From NCBI GenBank assembly GCA_002372815.1, contig DFIR01000036.1, forward strand, positions 1 through 52,127: DNA of 52,127 bases. The letters run 5' to 3'. The stretch is from Lachnospiraceae bacterium UBA3692 (lineage in GTDB: Bacteria > Bacillota > Clostridia > Lachnospirales > Lachnospiraceae). Below, piece after piece: positions 1-7,544 of this stretch; position 1 is the stretch's first letter, and every line of letters begins with the position of its first letter. The translations under genes were made by a program, and so were the position numbers. Under the pieces are notes generated by a model. It searched no databases. It was not told the origin of the DNA and was given only the letters and a program-made list of their open reading frames with translations.

Positions 1-196
1 GCGGCAAAGAGTTTAGGGGAAACCTTTGCCGGGGTGTTTATTTTTGTTCCGAAAACAAGCTGGTGGCAAAGAGCTTAGGGGAAACCTTTGCCGGGGTGTT
101 TATTTTTGTCCGGAAAATAAGCTACTGGCAAAGACTATAGAGGAAATCTTTGCCGGGGGGTTTATTATCTTCTGGAAAACATGCTGCTGGCAAAGA
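1..196. repeat. 62-bp tandem array 1 (left end cut by window)
   Basis: Units begin at 3, 65, 127 and 189, so the period is exactly 62 bp. The last unit is only a stub and the array runs off the left edge. Each full unit carries a 7-bp inverted repeat, GGCAAAG ... CTTTGCC, around a loop of about 14 nt, followed by a T-rich tail (GGGGTGTTTATTTTTG). Each unit could therefore form a hairpin and may act as a weak terminator. The third copy has diverged in loop and tail while the stem is kept. I find no convincing gene inside it. Confidence 0.85.
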
Positions 197-204
197 TCTG
201 AATG

Positions 205-230
205 GAGGCTGTGACAGCCTCTTTTTTTTT
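205..230 (+). terminator. Rho-independent terminator closing array 1
   Basis: A perfect 7-bp stem (GAGGCTG/CAGCCTC) with a TGA loop is followed by nine T residues. It sits exactly between the two tandem arrays, so any transcript reading through array 1 would end here. Confidence 0.8.
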
Positions 231-238
231 ATGCCAGC

Positions 239-733
239 TGCGCCTGTCGATCCAGCTGTCTAAAACGCCTCTCAGACAGCAGAGCAGACAGGTGAGCACT
301 GACAGCTGTCGATCCAGCTGTCTAAAACGCCCATCAGACAGCAGAGCAGACAGGAGAGCGCTGACAGCTGTCGACTCAGCTGTCTATGAAGCCCATCAGA
401 CAGCAGAGCAGACAGGTGAGCACTGATAGCTGTCAACTTAGCTGTCTATGAAGCCCATCAGACAGCAGAGCAGACAGGAGAGCGCTGACAGCTGTCGATC
501 CAGCTGTCTGAAACGCCTCTCAGACAGCAGAGCAGACAGGGGCTCGCTGACAGCTGTCGATCCAGCTGTCTAGAACGCCCATCAGACAGCAGAGCAGACA
601 GGTGAGCGCTGACAGCTGTCGATCCAGCTGTCTAGAACGCCCATCAGACAGCAGAGCAGACAGGTGAGCACTTACAGCTGTCAACTCAGCTGTCTAAAAC
701 GCCCATCAGACAGCCGAATAGACAGCTATCATC
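239..733. repeat. 62-bp tandem array 2, eight units
   Basis: Units start at 239 (degenerate), 301, 363, 425, 487, 549, 611 and 673. Each opens with the 10-bp palindrome GACAGCTGTC (partly lost in some copies) and also has GCTGTCT ... AGACAGC around a 12-nt loop. A standard unit has the pentamer GACAG or its complement five times, at offsets 1, 6, 18, 37 and 49. This gives a symmetric layout of two CTGTC 12 bp apart and two GACAG 12 bp apart. Copies differ mainly in the loop and in the last 10 bp. There are no spacers, so it is not CRISPR. A protein-binding array or a source of structured RNA are both possible. Confidence 0.9.
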
Positions 734-853
734 CGCGCCAGCCAGCCACCCCCCCAAAAAAACAACCCCAGCAACAATCTCTCATCATTTTAAGTTTCCG
801 CTAAGGTTCGCAGGCTATAGTACTCCCAGAACGGAACAAGAAAGGAGGCAGCG

Positions 854-1585
854 ATGAGATATCGACATGAATGGAAGCATGAGATCAGCTGGTCGGATCT
901 GTTGTGTATACGGCAGAGGCTGCGGGCGGTCGCACAGCCGGATCCTTACACGATCGGCGGGAAGACGCTGATCCGGAGCCTGTACTTCGACGATGCGTCG
1001 GACACGGCGCTGCGGGAGAAGATCGACGGCGTGAACATGCGGGAGAAATACAGGATCCGCTACTACAACGGAGACCCTTCCTTCATAAAGCTGGAGAAAA
1101 AGAGCAAGCGCAACGGCCTGGGAACCAAGTATGCGGCGCAGCTGACGGCTGCGGAGGCGCAGGCGATCGTCGACGGGGACCTGGAATGGATGCGGGAGGA
1201 AATGTTGAAGCCTTCCGCGCCGGACCTGCCGGAAGGAGGGCTGGAATCCCAGAAGATCGGCCCTTACAGGCGGGAGCTCGTCGGGGAGCTGTACAGCCGG
1301 ATGCAGGGCAAAGGGCTGCGGCCGAAGACGATCGTCGATTACACAAGAGAGCCGTTCGTCTACGCCCCCGGCAATGTGCGGGTGACCTTCGACTATGACA
1401 TCCGGACCGGGCTCTCCTGCACGGACCTGCTGGATCCGGACTGCCCGACGATCCCGGCCGGGAACGGAGAGATCATCCTGGAAGTAAAATGGGACGCCTA
1501 CCTGCCCTCCATCATCCGGGACTGCGTGGAGACGCCCGGGAGAAGGGCGACGGCTTTTTCGAAATATGCGATATGCAGGATGTAA
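854..1585 (+). CDS. VTC-domain protein, polyphosphate polymerase-like
   Basis: This 243-residue soluble protein matches the VTC domain, the catalytic fold of eukaryotic VTC4 that makes polyphosphate from ATP. The expected tunnel of basic and acidic residues is visible: RYRHEWKHEI at the N-terminus, IRSLYFDD near 40, KYRIRYYNG near 65, IKLEKKSKRNG near 78, VDYTREPF near 160, RVTFDYDIR near 175 and ILEVKWD near 210. AAAGGAGG lies six bases before the ATG. It heads an apparent operon with a DUF4956 membrane protein and an anchored beta-helix protein, a grouping I know from Firmicutes. Polyphosphate synthesis by the bacterial homologue is inferred; the true product in this operon is not established. 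Confidence 0.88.
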   Translation: MRYRHEWKHEISWSDLLCIRQRLRAVAQPDPYTIGGKTLIRSLYFDDASDTALREKIDGVNMREKYRIRYYNGDPSFIKLEKKSKRNGLGTKYAAQLTAAEAQAIVDGDLEWMREEMLKPSAPDLPEGGLESQKIGPYRRELVGELYSRMQGKGLRPKTIVDYTREPFVYAPGNVRVTFDYDIRTGLSCTDLLDPDCPTIPAGNGEIILEVKWDAYLPSIIRDCVETPGRRATAFSKYAICRM

Positions 1586-1668
1586 TACGCGACAAGCAAG
1601 ATGTAATACGCGACAGGCAGGATGTATTGCACGACAAGCAGGATGTATTGCGCAACATGGGGATGTAA
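1579..1668. repeat. 21-bp tandem repeat starting at the VTC stop codon
   Basis: GATGTA recurs at 1579, 1600, 1621, 1642 and 1662, giving units of 21, 21, 21 and 20 bp of the form GATGTAATACGCGACAAGCA. The first unit overlaps the stop codon of the VTC gene. Being close to 21 bp, the repeat keeps frame on either strand, but the + strand reading frame is already closed. It lies between two genes of one operon, so it would be transcribed as an untranslated spacer. Confidence 0.8.
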
Positions 1669-1707
1669 CAGATAAGGACCACAGATCAGCGAGAAAGGAG
1701 ATCGGTC

Positions 1708-2379
1708 ATGAGCTTCAGTGATATTTTCAAATCCAGTTTTCTTGAGAACGTAGCAGCGGTGAGTGTGCTGGACATGGTGCTGGCGCTGGCGCTGGCGTTT
1801 GGCATCGGACTTTTCATCCTGTTTATCTATAAAAAGACCTGTTCGGGGGTCATGTATTCCTCGAGTTTCGGGGTCACGCTTCTGGCGCTCACGATGATCA
1901 CGACGCTCGTGATCCTGGCGGTCACCAGCAATGTGGTCCTGTCCCTCGGTATGGTCGGCGCCCTGTCGATCGTGCGATTCAGGACGGCGGTCAAGGAGCC
2001 GCTGGATCTCGCCTTCCTGTTCTGGTCCATCGCGGCCGGCATCGTGCTCGCCGCGGGCCTGCTTCCGCTGGCGGTGATCGGCAGCGTGGTGATCGGCCTG
2101 ATCCTGCTGGTCTTCGTCAATCGCAAGCCGCACACGAATCCTTACATCGTGGTCGTGCAGTGCGACGGACAGCAGAGCGAGCAGAACGCGATGCAGCTGC
2201 TGCGCGCAGCCACCGAGCGCTGCGTGGTCAAGAGCAAGACCGTGCAGAAGGGCCGCATCGAGATGAACATGGAAGTCCGCCTCAAGAGTGACGACACCGC
2301 CTTCATCAATGACCTCGACGGACTGGAAGGCGTGGAGAGCGCGGTGCTCGTGAGCTACAACGGCGAGTACATGGGATAA
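1708..2379 (+). CDS. DUF4956 integral membrane protein
   Basis: This 223-residue protein has about four membrane segments in its first 135 residues, then a soluble C-terminal domain of about 85 residues. The conserved loop LSLGMVGALSIVRFRTAVKEP (about residues 78-98) is the hallmark of the DUF4956 family. The family is usually found beside VTC-domain genes, as here, which suggests it helps the VTC enzyme at the membrane, perhaps as a channel for its product; that is inference. A good ribosome site (GAAAGGAG) precedes the ATG. It is the second gene of the three-gene operon. Confidence 0.88.
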   Translation: MSFSDIFKSSFLENVAAVSVLDMVLALALAFGIGLFILFIYKKTCSGVMYSSSFGVTLLALTMITTLVILAVTSNVVLSLGMVGALSIVRFRTAVKEPLDLAFLFWSIAAGIVLAAGLLPLAVIGSVVIGLILLVFVNRKPHTNPYIVVVQCDGQQSEQNAMQLLRAATERCVVKSKTVQKGRIEMNMEVRLKSDDTAFINDLDGLEGVESAVLVSYNGEYMG

Positions 2380-2463
2380 CATGCGACAGCCGGGTCAGCA
2401 CGAGACGGCATGAGATTAAGACACACGGAACAACACCCGTTTAACGGATTAAGAGGAACAGTC

Positions 2464-4443
2464 ATGTCCACACATAAAAACATCGACAGAATCTGCATCA
2501 TCACGATCATCCTGACACTGCTGGTCACGGTGCTGTTCATGAACGGCGAGAGGCTGGGCGTGCAGGTCATCGCGGACCAGGATGCGGAGTCCTATGAGGG
2601 GAATGAATATTTTTCCGATAATGATCTGGATGGGACGTGGGATGTGGCCTCTTCGACGGTGATCACCCTGAACGGCGATACGGCCAAGGTCTCCGGCAGC
2701 GGCGCCTACGCCTATGACGGAAATGTCTACATCACACAGAGCGGCTTCTACGAGATCTCCGGCGACCTGACGGACGGCAGCATCATCGTGGATTCCCACA
2801 ACTATTCGAAGGTCTGGATCCTGCTGAACGGCGTCACGGTCAACTGCAGCGACGATGCCTGCATCCGGGTGGAGGGAGCTGACAAAGTTTTTCTCACACT
2901 TGCGGAGGGTACGGAAAACGATCTGACGAGCGGCGCGGAGTACTCCGAGGAAGCGCTCGAGGACGGGACCGGCGGCGCGATCTATGCGCACGACGACCTG
3001 ACGATCAACGGCAGCGGCAGCCTCACGGTCACGGCGGAATATCAGCACGGGATCGAGGCGAACGATGAACTGACGATCACCGGCGGCACTATCACCGTCG
3101 AGGCGCCGGCGGACGCGATCAACGTGAATGAGGCGTTTGCCTTCACCGGTGCGGACCTGACGATCACGGCCGGGGACGACGCGATCCACTCCGACACGGG
3201 CATCTACGTGCTGGGCGGCAGCATCACCGTGAACAGCTGCTATGAGGGCCTGGAGGCGCAGGTCGTGGAGATTTACGACGGCGAGGTCACGATCAGCGCC
3301 ACGGACGACGGGATCAACGCGAACGGCGGAAGCACCACCGGATTCGGCATGGGTCCCATGGGCGGCAGCACGGATGCGGGTGTGGCAGAGACGGCCAAGG
3401 AGACAGCCGGGGAGATGGCCGAGGAGACAGCCGGGGAGACGGCTGAAGGGACGGCCGAGGACGAGACGTACGTCCTGATCGCCGGCGGCAGCCTCACGAT
3501 CCTGAACAGCGAAGGAAGAGACGCGGACGGCATCGACTCCAACGGGGATGTGATCATCACGGGAGGCAGCGTCTTCGTCAGCATGAGCGGCGCTTCCGGC
3601 GGCAACAACGCCATCGACTTCGGCAGCGAGAGCGGCGGTACCGCCACCATCAGCGGAGGCACTGTGATGGCCTTCGGAGGGTCCTCCATGCTGGAGAACC
3701 CGGACAGCAGCTCCGGGCAGTGCTCGATCACGTATCTCTGCAGCGGCGAGGCCGGCACCACCGTGACGATCCTGGATGCGGAAGGCAAGGAGCTGCTCTC
3801 CTGTGAAGTGCCGTATGCTTTCTCGGCGGCGACGCTGAGCTGTCCGGAACTGTCCGTAGGAGAGACCTACACGATCACCGTCGGTGACATTTCTGAAGAG
3901 ATCACGCTGGAAGGAACCGTCACGAGCGCCGGCACAGCGGGGACATCCCAGGGAACGCTGGACAGCTGGATGTCTGAAATGGGCGGTATGGGTCACATGG
4001 GCGGATTCGGAAACGCTGAGAACAGCGCAGAAGAAAACGACGGGACAGCCCCTGAAAGCGCGGAGGAAAGCGCCGCGGACAGCATCGGCGGAAGAACCGG
4101 CCGCCGGCGAGGCGGGAGAAAGGACAGTATGACTTTCGCCGGGGAGAGTAGCAGCGACGACAGCGGAATGCCGGAAATGCCCGCAATGAGCGAGGACGGT
4201 GAGATGCCGGAGATGCCCGCGATGGGCGAAGACGGTGAGATGCCGACGGTAGACATGCAAGGCGGGCAGCACGGTATGCAGGGCATGCACGAGATGGCAC
4301 AGGAAGCGGGCACGGAAGATGCCGCAGCGGCAGCGGACACGGCGCCTTCCGCTGAAGAGATCCTTCTTCTCTGCGGACTGTCGGCACTGGTCCTGGCAGG
4401 CGGGATCGTGATCGCGTGGAGACACCGGTCCTTCCTGGTCTGA
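2464..4443 (+). CDS. Membrane-anchored beta-helix carbohydrate-binding-type protein (Cthe_2159/DUF4353-like)
   Basis: A 659-residue surface protein. It has an N-terminal signal/anchor (about 9-25), then repeated short beta strands of the kind G-SLTV-ADD-I--N and GG-ITV, typical of a right-handed parallel beta-helix. A Glu/Thr/Ala insert (GETAEGTAED type) breaks the helix near residue 310. A Gly/Met-rich low-complexity region follows from about 500, including repeats of MPEMPAM-EDGE. A C-terminal membrane helix ends in WRHRSFLV. I chose the ATG at 2464 because AGAGGAA lies just upstream; an earlier ATG at 2410 has no ribosome site. The fold resembles the Cthe_2159 polysaccharide-binding family, and the ligand here is unknown. 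Confidence 0.78.
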   Translation: MSTHKNIDRICIITIILTLLVTVLFMNGERLGVQVIADQDAESYEGNEYFSDNDLDGTWDVASSTVITLNGDTAKVSGSGAYAYDGNVYITQSGFYEISGDLTDGSIIVDSHNYSKVWILLNGVTVNCSDDACIRVEGADKVFLTLAEGTENDLTSGAEYSEEALEDGTGGAIYAHDDLTINGSGSLTVTAEYQHGIEANDELTITGGTITVEAPADAINVNEAFAFTGADLTITAGDDAIHSDTGIYVLGGSITVNSCYEGLEAQVVEIYDGEVTISATDDGINANGGSTTGFGMGPMGGSTDAGVAETAKETAGEMAEETAGETAEGTAEDETYVLIAGGSLTILNSEGRDADGIDSNGDVIITGGSVFVSMSGASGGNNAIDFGSESGGTATISGGTVMAFGGSSMLENPDSSSGQCSITYLCSGEAGTTVTILDAEGKELLSCEVPYAFSAATLSCPELSVGETYTITVGDISEEITLEGTVTSAGTAGTSQGTLDSWMSEMGGMGHMGGFGNAENSAEENDGTAPESAEESAADSIGGRTGRRRGGRKDSMTFAGESSSDDSGMPEMPAMSEDGEMPEMPAMGEDGEMPTVDMQGGQHGMQGMHEMAQEAGTEDAAAAADTAPSAEEILLLCGLSALVLAGGIVIAWRHRSFLV

Positions 4444-4534
4444 AGACGCGGAGCGGACAGACGGAGCGGCTTGCGCGCTCCGGTCAAATCAAGTAAGATG
4501 GTCTCAATACCTGCAGCGGTGTGGAGACGGGGAC

Positions 4535-4574
4535 GAACAGCATTGTGCGCGCGGGCGGCAATGCTGTTCGTTTT
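4535..4574 (+). terminator. Terminator after the VTC operon
   Basis: A perfect 11-bp stem GAACAGCATTG/CAATGCTGTTC with a 13-nt loop is followed by GTTTT. It ends the three-gene operon. It also shows that an upstream in-frame GTG at 4521 is not the start of the next gene. Confidence 0.85.
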
Positions 4575-4610
4575 ATGCAGAAGCTCCCCGCTGCGGAAGG
4601 GAGACAGCAT

Positions 4611-5120
4611 ATGATCCTGCATCCGATCCCGCCGGTCTATGATGCCGAGTCGGAGGTCCTGATCCTGGGCAGCTTTCCGTCTGTGAAGTCGAGGGAGACA
4701 GGCTTTTTCTATGGGCATCCGCAGAACCGGTACTGGAAAGTGCTCGCCGCGGTCTTCGGGGAGGAGGTCCCCGGGACGATCCCGGAGAAACGGGCCTTCC
4801 TGCTCCGCAACCACATCGCGGTCTGGGACGTCATTCAGTCCTGTGAGATCACCGGCTCCTCGGACGCCTCCATCCGCGACGTCGTGCCCAATGACCTCTC
4901 GCAGATCCTGCGGACGGCGCAGATCCGGCAGATCTTCGTGAACGGCCGTACCGCCGAGAAAATGTACCGCCGCTACACCGAACCCGTGACCGGCAGGGCG
5001 TGCGTCTGCCTCCCGTCCACCAGCCCCGCCAACGCCGCGTGGAGCCTGGACCGCCTCATTGAGGCATGGAAGATCGTTCCGCAGAGCGCGCACAGCGCAG
5101 AAGGAGAGAGGACAGCATGA
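4611..5120 (+). CDS. DNA-deoxyinosine (hypoxanthine) glycosylase
   Basis: A 169-residue member of the uracil-DNA glycosylase superfamily, in the subfamily that removes deaminated adenine (hypoxanthine) from DNA. Visible motifs are ILGSFPSVKSR (about 20-30), FFYGHPQNRYW (about 34-44), AVWDVIQSCE (about 71-80) and the C-terminal LPSTSPANAAW. The start at 4611 follows GGGAG and lies after the terminator. The gene overlaps the next by ATGA, so the two are translationally coupled. Role: base-excision repair in the cytoplasm. Confidence 0.88.
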   Translation: MILHPIPPVYDAESEVLILGSFPSVKSRETGFFYGHPQNRYWKVLAAVFGEEVPGTIPEKRAFLLRNHIAVWDVIQSCEITGSSDASIRDVVPNDLSQILRTAQIRQIFVNGRTAEKMYRRYTEPVTGRACVCLPSTSPANAAWSLDRLIEAWKIVPQSAHSAEGERTA

Positions 5121-5821
5121 TCAGAACGGTGATCTTTGATATCGACGACACACTTTACGACTATCTCGGCGCGAACGAGAAGGCGCTGGCGGCGCTTTCC
5201 GCGTACGCTCAGGAGCAGTTCGGCTGGGAACCCGGACGCGCGGGCGAACTGTCCGTGGAGATGATGCACCGGCTGCACGTGCAGATGGGGGATGTCAGCG
5301 CCTACCACAACCGGGCCATCCGTTTCCAGAACATCCTGGAGGAACACGGCCTGCCGCTGTCCCCGCACGCGGTGCGGATGACGGACATCTACTGGAAGAC
5401 ACTGGTCGATGTCTCCGTCATTTCGCCGGGGGCCGCGGAGACGATGCGGGCACTGAAGCAGCGGGGGATCCGGATCGGGATCGGCACGGACATGACGGCG
5501 TACATCCAGCTCTATAAGCTGGAACAGCTGGGGCTTCTGCAGTATGTGGACTTCGTCGTGACCAGCGAGGAGGCCTGTGCGGAGAAGCCTTCGGAGGCCT
5601 TCTTCGCCTGCTGCGTCCGCAAGAGCGGCTGCAGTCCCGACGAGTGCCTCTTCATCGGGGACAACTACCGGAAGGACTACCTCGGCGCCCGGGCGGCGGG
5701 GCTCCGGTCGCTCTGGTACGTGCCGGACATCCTGCGGGAGAAAGCACTGCGCAGTGCAGACCCTGCCGCGGAGGACGCAGTCGCCGCGCTGGAGGAAGTG
5801 CTCGCGTTTGCGGAAGGATGA
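5117..5821 (+). CDS. HAD family phosphatase
   Basis: A 234-residue haloacid dehalogenase hydrolase. Motif I is FDIDDTLYDY (nucleophile Asp8, acid Asp10). The motif III lysine is in EEACAEKPSEAF and motif IV is FIGDNYRKDYLGARAAG. The cap is of the alpha-helical C1 type between motifs I and II. Its ATG overlaps the stop of the glycosylase gene, and GAAGGAGAG lies upstream. The substrate cannot be told from sequence. A strong terminator follows. Confidence 0.88.
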   Translation: MIRTVIFDIDDTLYDYLGANEKALAALSAYAQEQFGWEPGRAGELSVEMMHRLHVQMGDVSAYHNRAIRFQNILEEHGLPLSPHAVRMTDIYWKTLVDVSVISPGAAETMRALKQRGIRIGIGTDMTAYIQLYKLEQLGLLQYVDFVVTSEEACAEKPSEAFFACCVRKSGCSPDECLFIGDNYRKDYLGARAAGLRSLWYVPDILREKALRSADPAAEDAVAALEEVLAFAEG

Positions 5822-5851
5822 TTGCTGTACTGTTTTTTCATAATGATTGGG

Positions 5852-5900
5852 AAGGTGCCGGAAATGTTCGCCAAAATAGACAATTCCGGCGCCTTTTTTT
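5852..5900 (+). terminator. Terminator after the glycosylase-HAD pair
   Basis: A 12-bp stem (AAGGTGCCGGAA with TTCCGGCGCCTT, one G-T pair) is followed by seven T residues. Confidence 0.85.
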
Positions 5901-5909
5901 GCGCAATTC

Positions 5910-5940
5910 TGGACATGATTGTTTGCATATATGCTATAAT
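5910..5940 (+). promoter_or_regulatory. Sigma-A-type promoter of the lactate oxidase gene
   Basis: A perfect TATAAT at 5935-5940 is preceded by TGC, making an extended -10 element. A TGGACA lies 19 bp upstream at 5910-5915. It sits just after the terminator of the previous operon and 55 bp before the start codon. Confidence 0.7.
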
Positions 5941-5995
5941 CGGGACATGAAGTTTTGCTGTTTAGACAAAATGAACGTAACAGAAAGGAGCAGCC

Positions 5996-7417
5996 ATGGC
6001 ACAGTACAACAAAGTGACACCGGAGATCCTGGAGCAGCTGAAGGCGGCGGCACCGGGACACATCCTGTGGGGAGATGACCTGAATCCCGACTACGGTCGC
6101 GATGAGATGCCGATCTACGGCGAGAATATGCCGGAAGCCGTCCTGCAGGCGACCTCCGCAGAAGAGATCTCCGCAGTCGTGAAGATCTGCAACGAGAACC
6201 ACATCCCGGTCACGACGCGCGGCGCGGCGACCGGCCTGGCAGGCGGATGTGTGCCCGTGTACGGCGGTGTCGTCGTCGAGACGATCAAGATGAACCGCAT
6301 CCTCGGCTATGACCTGGAGAACTTCAGCGTCACGATCGAACCCGGCGTCCTGCTGCAGACCCTCGCGGAGGATGCACTGACGAAGGGCATGATGTATCCC
6401 CCGGATCCGGGCGAGAAGCTTGCGACCGTGGGCGGCAACGTCTCCACGAACGCCGGCGGCATGCGCGCCGTGAAGTACGGCACCACCAGAGATTATGTCC
6501 TCGCGATGAAGGTCGTCCTTCCGAACGGCGAGATCACCAGCTTCGGCGCCAAGGTCTCCAAGACCAGCTCCGGCTACAGTCTGCTCAACCTGATGATCGG
6601 TTCCGAGGGAACACTGGGCATCCTCGTCGAGCTCACCCTGAAGCTGATCCCTGCTCCTAAGAATACACTGTCCCTGATCGTTCCTTTCCCGGATCTGGAG
6701 ACCGCCATCTCCACGGTGCCGAAGTTCAAGATGGCCAACATGGATCCCCAGGCCCTCGAGTTCATGGAGAGAGAGATCATCCTCTCCTCCGAGCGCTATG
6801 CGAAGCGCGAAGTGTTCCCGAAGACCGTGGACGGTGTGGAAGTCGGCGCTTACCTGCTGATCACGCTGGACGGCGAGAACGAGGAAGAGATCATGGGCCG
6901 CGTCGAGAAGGCAGCCGAGCTGCTCCTGGAAGAGGGCGCCGTGGACGTCATGGTCATCGACAACCCGCAGAAGCTGCGTGACGCGTGGGCGACGAGATCC
7001 GCTTTCCTCGAGGCGATCATGGAAGAGACGAAGCTTCTCGACGAGTGCGACGTGGTCGTGCCGATCAAGGAGATCGCGAGATTCCTTACTTTCGCCAAGA
7101 AGACCGGCGAGGAGTGCGGTCTGGAGATCAAGAGCTTCGGCCACGCCGGCGACGGCAACCTCCACATCTACCAGTGCAGCAACGACCTGACGAAGGAAGA
7201 GTTCGTCAAGCGCGTGGACACGTACTTCGAGAAGCTCTACAAGGAAGCGACGGCCTGCGGCGGCCTGGTCTCCGGCGAGCACGGCATCGGCCGCGGCAAG
7301 GTCAAATATCTGACCGAGTCCGTTGGCGAGACCAACATGGAACTGATGCGCGGCATCAAGAACGTCTTCGACCCGAACCTGATCCTGAATCCGGGCAAGG
7401 TCTGCTATCAGTCCTGA
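5996..7417 (+). CDS. FAD-linked oxidase, D-lactate dehydrogenase/glycolate oxidase GlcD type
   Basis: A 473-residue flavoprotein of the GlcD/D-lactate dehydrogenase family, close to the usual length. The FAD-binding part includes TTRGAATGLAGGCVPVYGG near 77 and PDPGEKLATVGGNVSTNAGG near 137. The C-terminal FAD-oxidase domain carries HAGDGNLHIY and SGEHGIG near the end. It would oxidise D-lactate or another 2-hydroxyacid, passing electrons on, perhaps to an electron-transfer flavoprotein encoded elsewhere. Its neighbours are the nickel lactate racemase and the lactate permease, which favours lactate as substrate. It has its own promoter, and a terminator lies between it and larA. The ribosome site is GAAAGGAG. 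Confidence 0.9.
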   Translation: MAQYNKVTPEILEQLKAAAPGHILWGDDLNPDYGRDEMPIYGENMPEAVLQATSAEEISAVVKICNENHIPVTTRGAATGLAGGCVPVYGGVVVETIKMNRILGYDLENFSVTIEPGVLLQTLAEDALTKGMMYPPDPGEKLATVGGNVSTNAGGMRAVKYGTTRDYVLAMKVVLPNGEITSFGAKVSKTSSGYSLLNLMIGSEGTLGILVELTLKLIPAPKNTLSLIVPFPDLETAISTVPKFKMANMDPQALEFMEREIILSSERYAKREVFPKTVDGVEVGAYLLITLDGENEEEIMGRVEKAAELLLEEGAVDVMVIDNPQKLRDAWATRSAFLEAIMEETKLLDECDVVVPIKEIARFLTFAKKTGEECGLEIKSFGHAGDGNLHIYQCSNDLTKEEFVKRVDTYFEKLYKEATACGGLVSGEHGIGRGKVKYLTESVGETNMELMRGIKNVFDPNLILNPGKVCYQS

Positions 7418-7452
7418 CGTCCTCTGACGTGACAGCTGCTGTAGAATGAACC

Positions 7453-7497
7453 GGCCGGGAAGATGCGCTTGAACGGCATTTTCCCGGCCTTCTCTCT
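7453..7497 (+). terminator. Terminator between the oxidase gene and larA
   Basis: GGCCGGGAAGATGC pairs with GCATTTTCCCGGCC (one G-T pair) around an 8-nt loop and is followed by TTCTCTCT. The imperfect T-run suggests partial readthrough. A second small hairpin (TGCGCAG/CTGCGCA, 7513-7531) sits directly before the larA ribosome site GGAGG. Confidence 0.7.
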
Positions 7498-7544
7498 ATC
7501 AATGGAATTAGCTGCGCAGGACCACTGCGCATTGGAGGATATTC

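Noticed and set aside
239..733. CRISPR array
   Set aside because: The whole 62-bp unit repeats; there are no unique spacers and no cas genes.
4521..4610. Longer start for the deoxyinosine glycosylase
   Set aside because: The extension runs through a perfect terminator hairpin and lacks a ribosome site; ATG 4611 has both family alignment and GGGAG.
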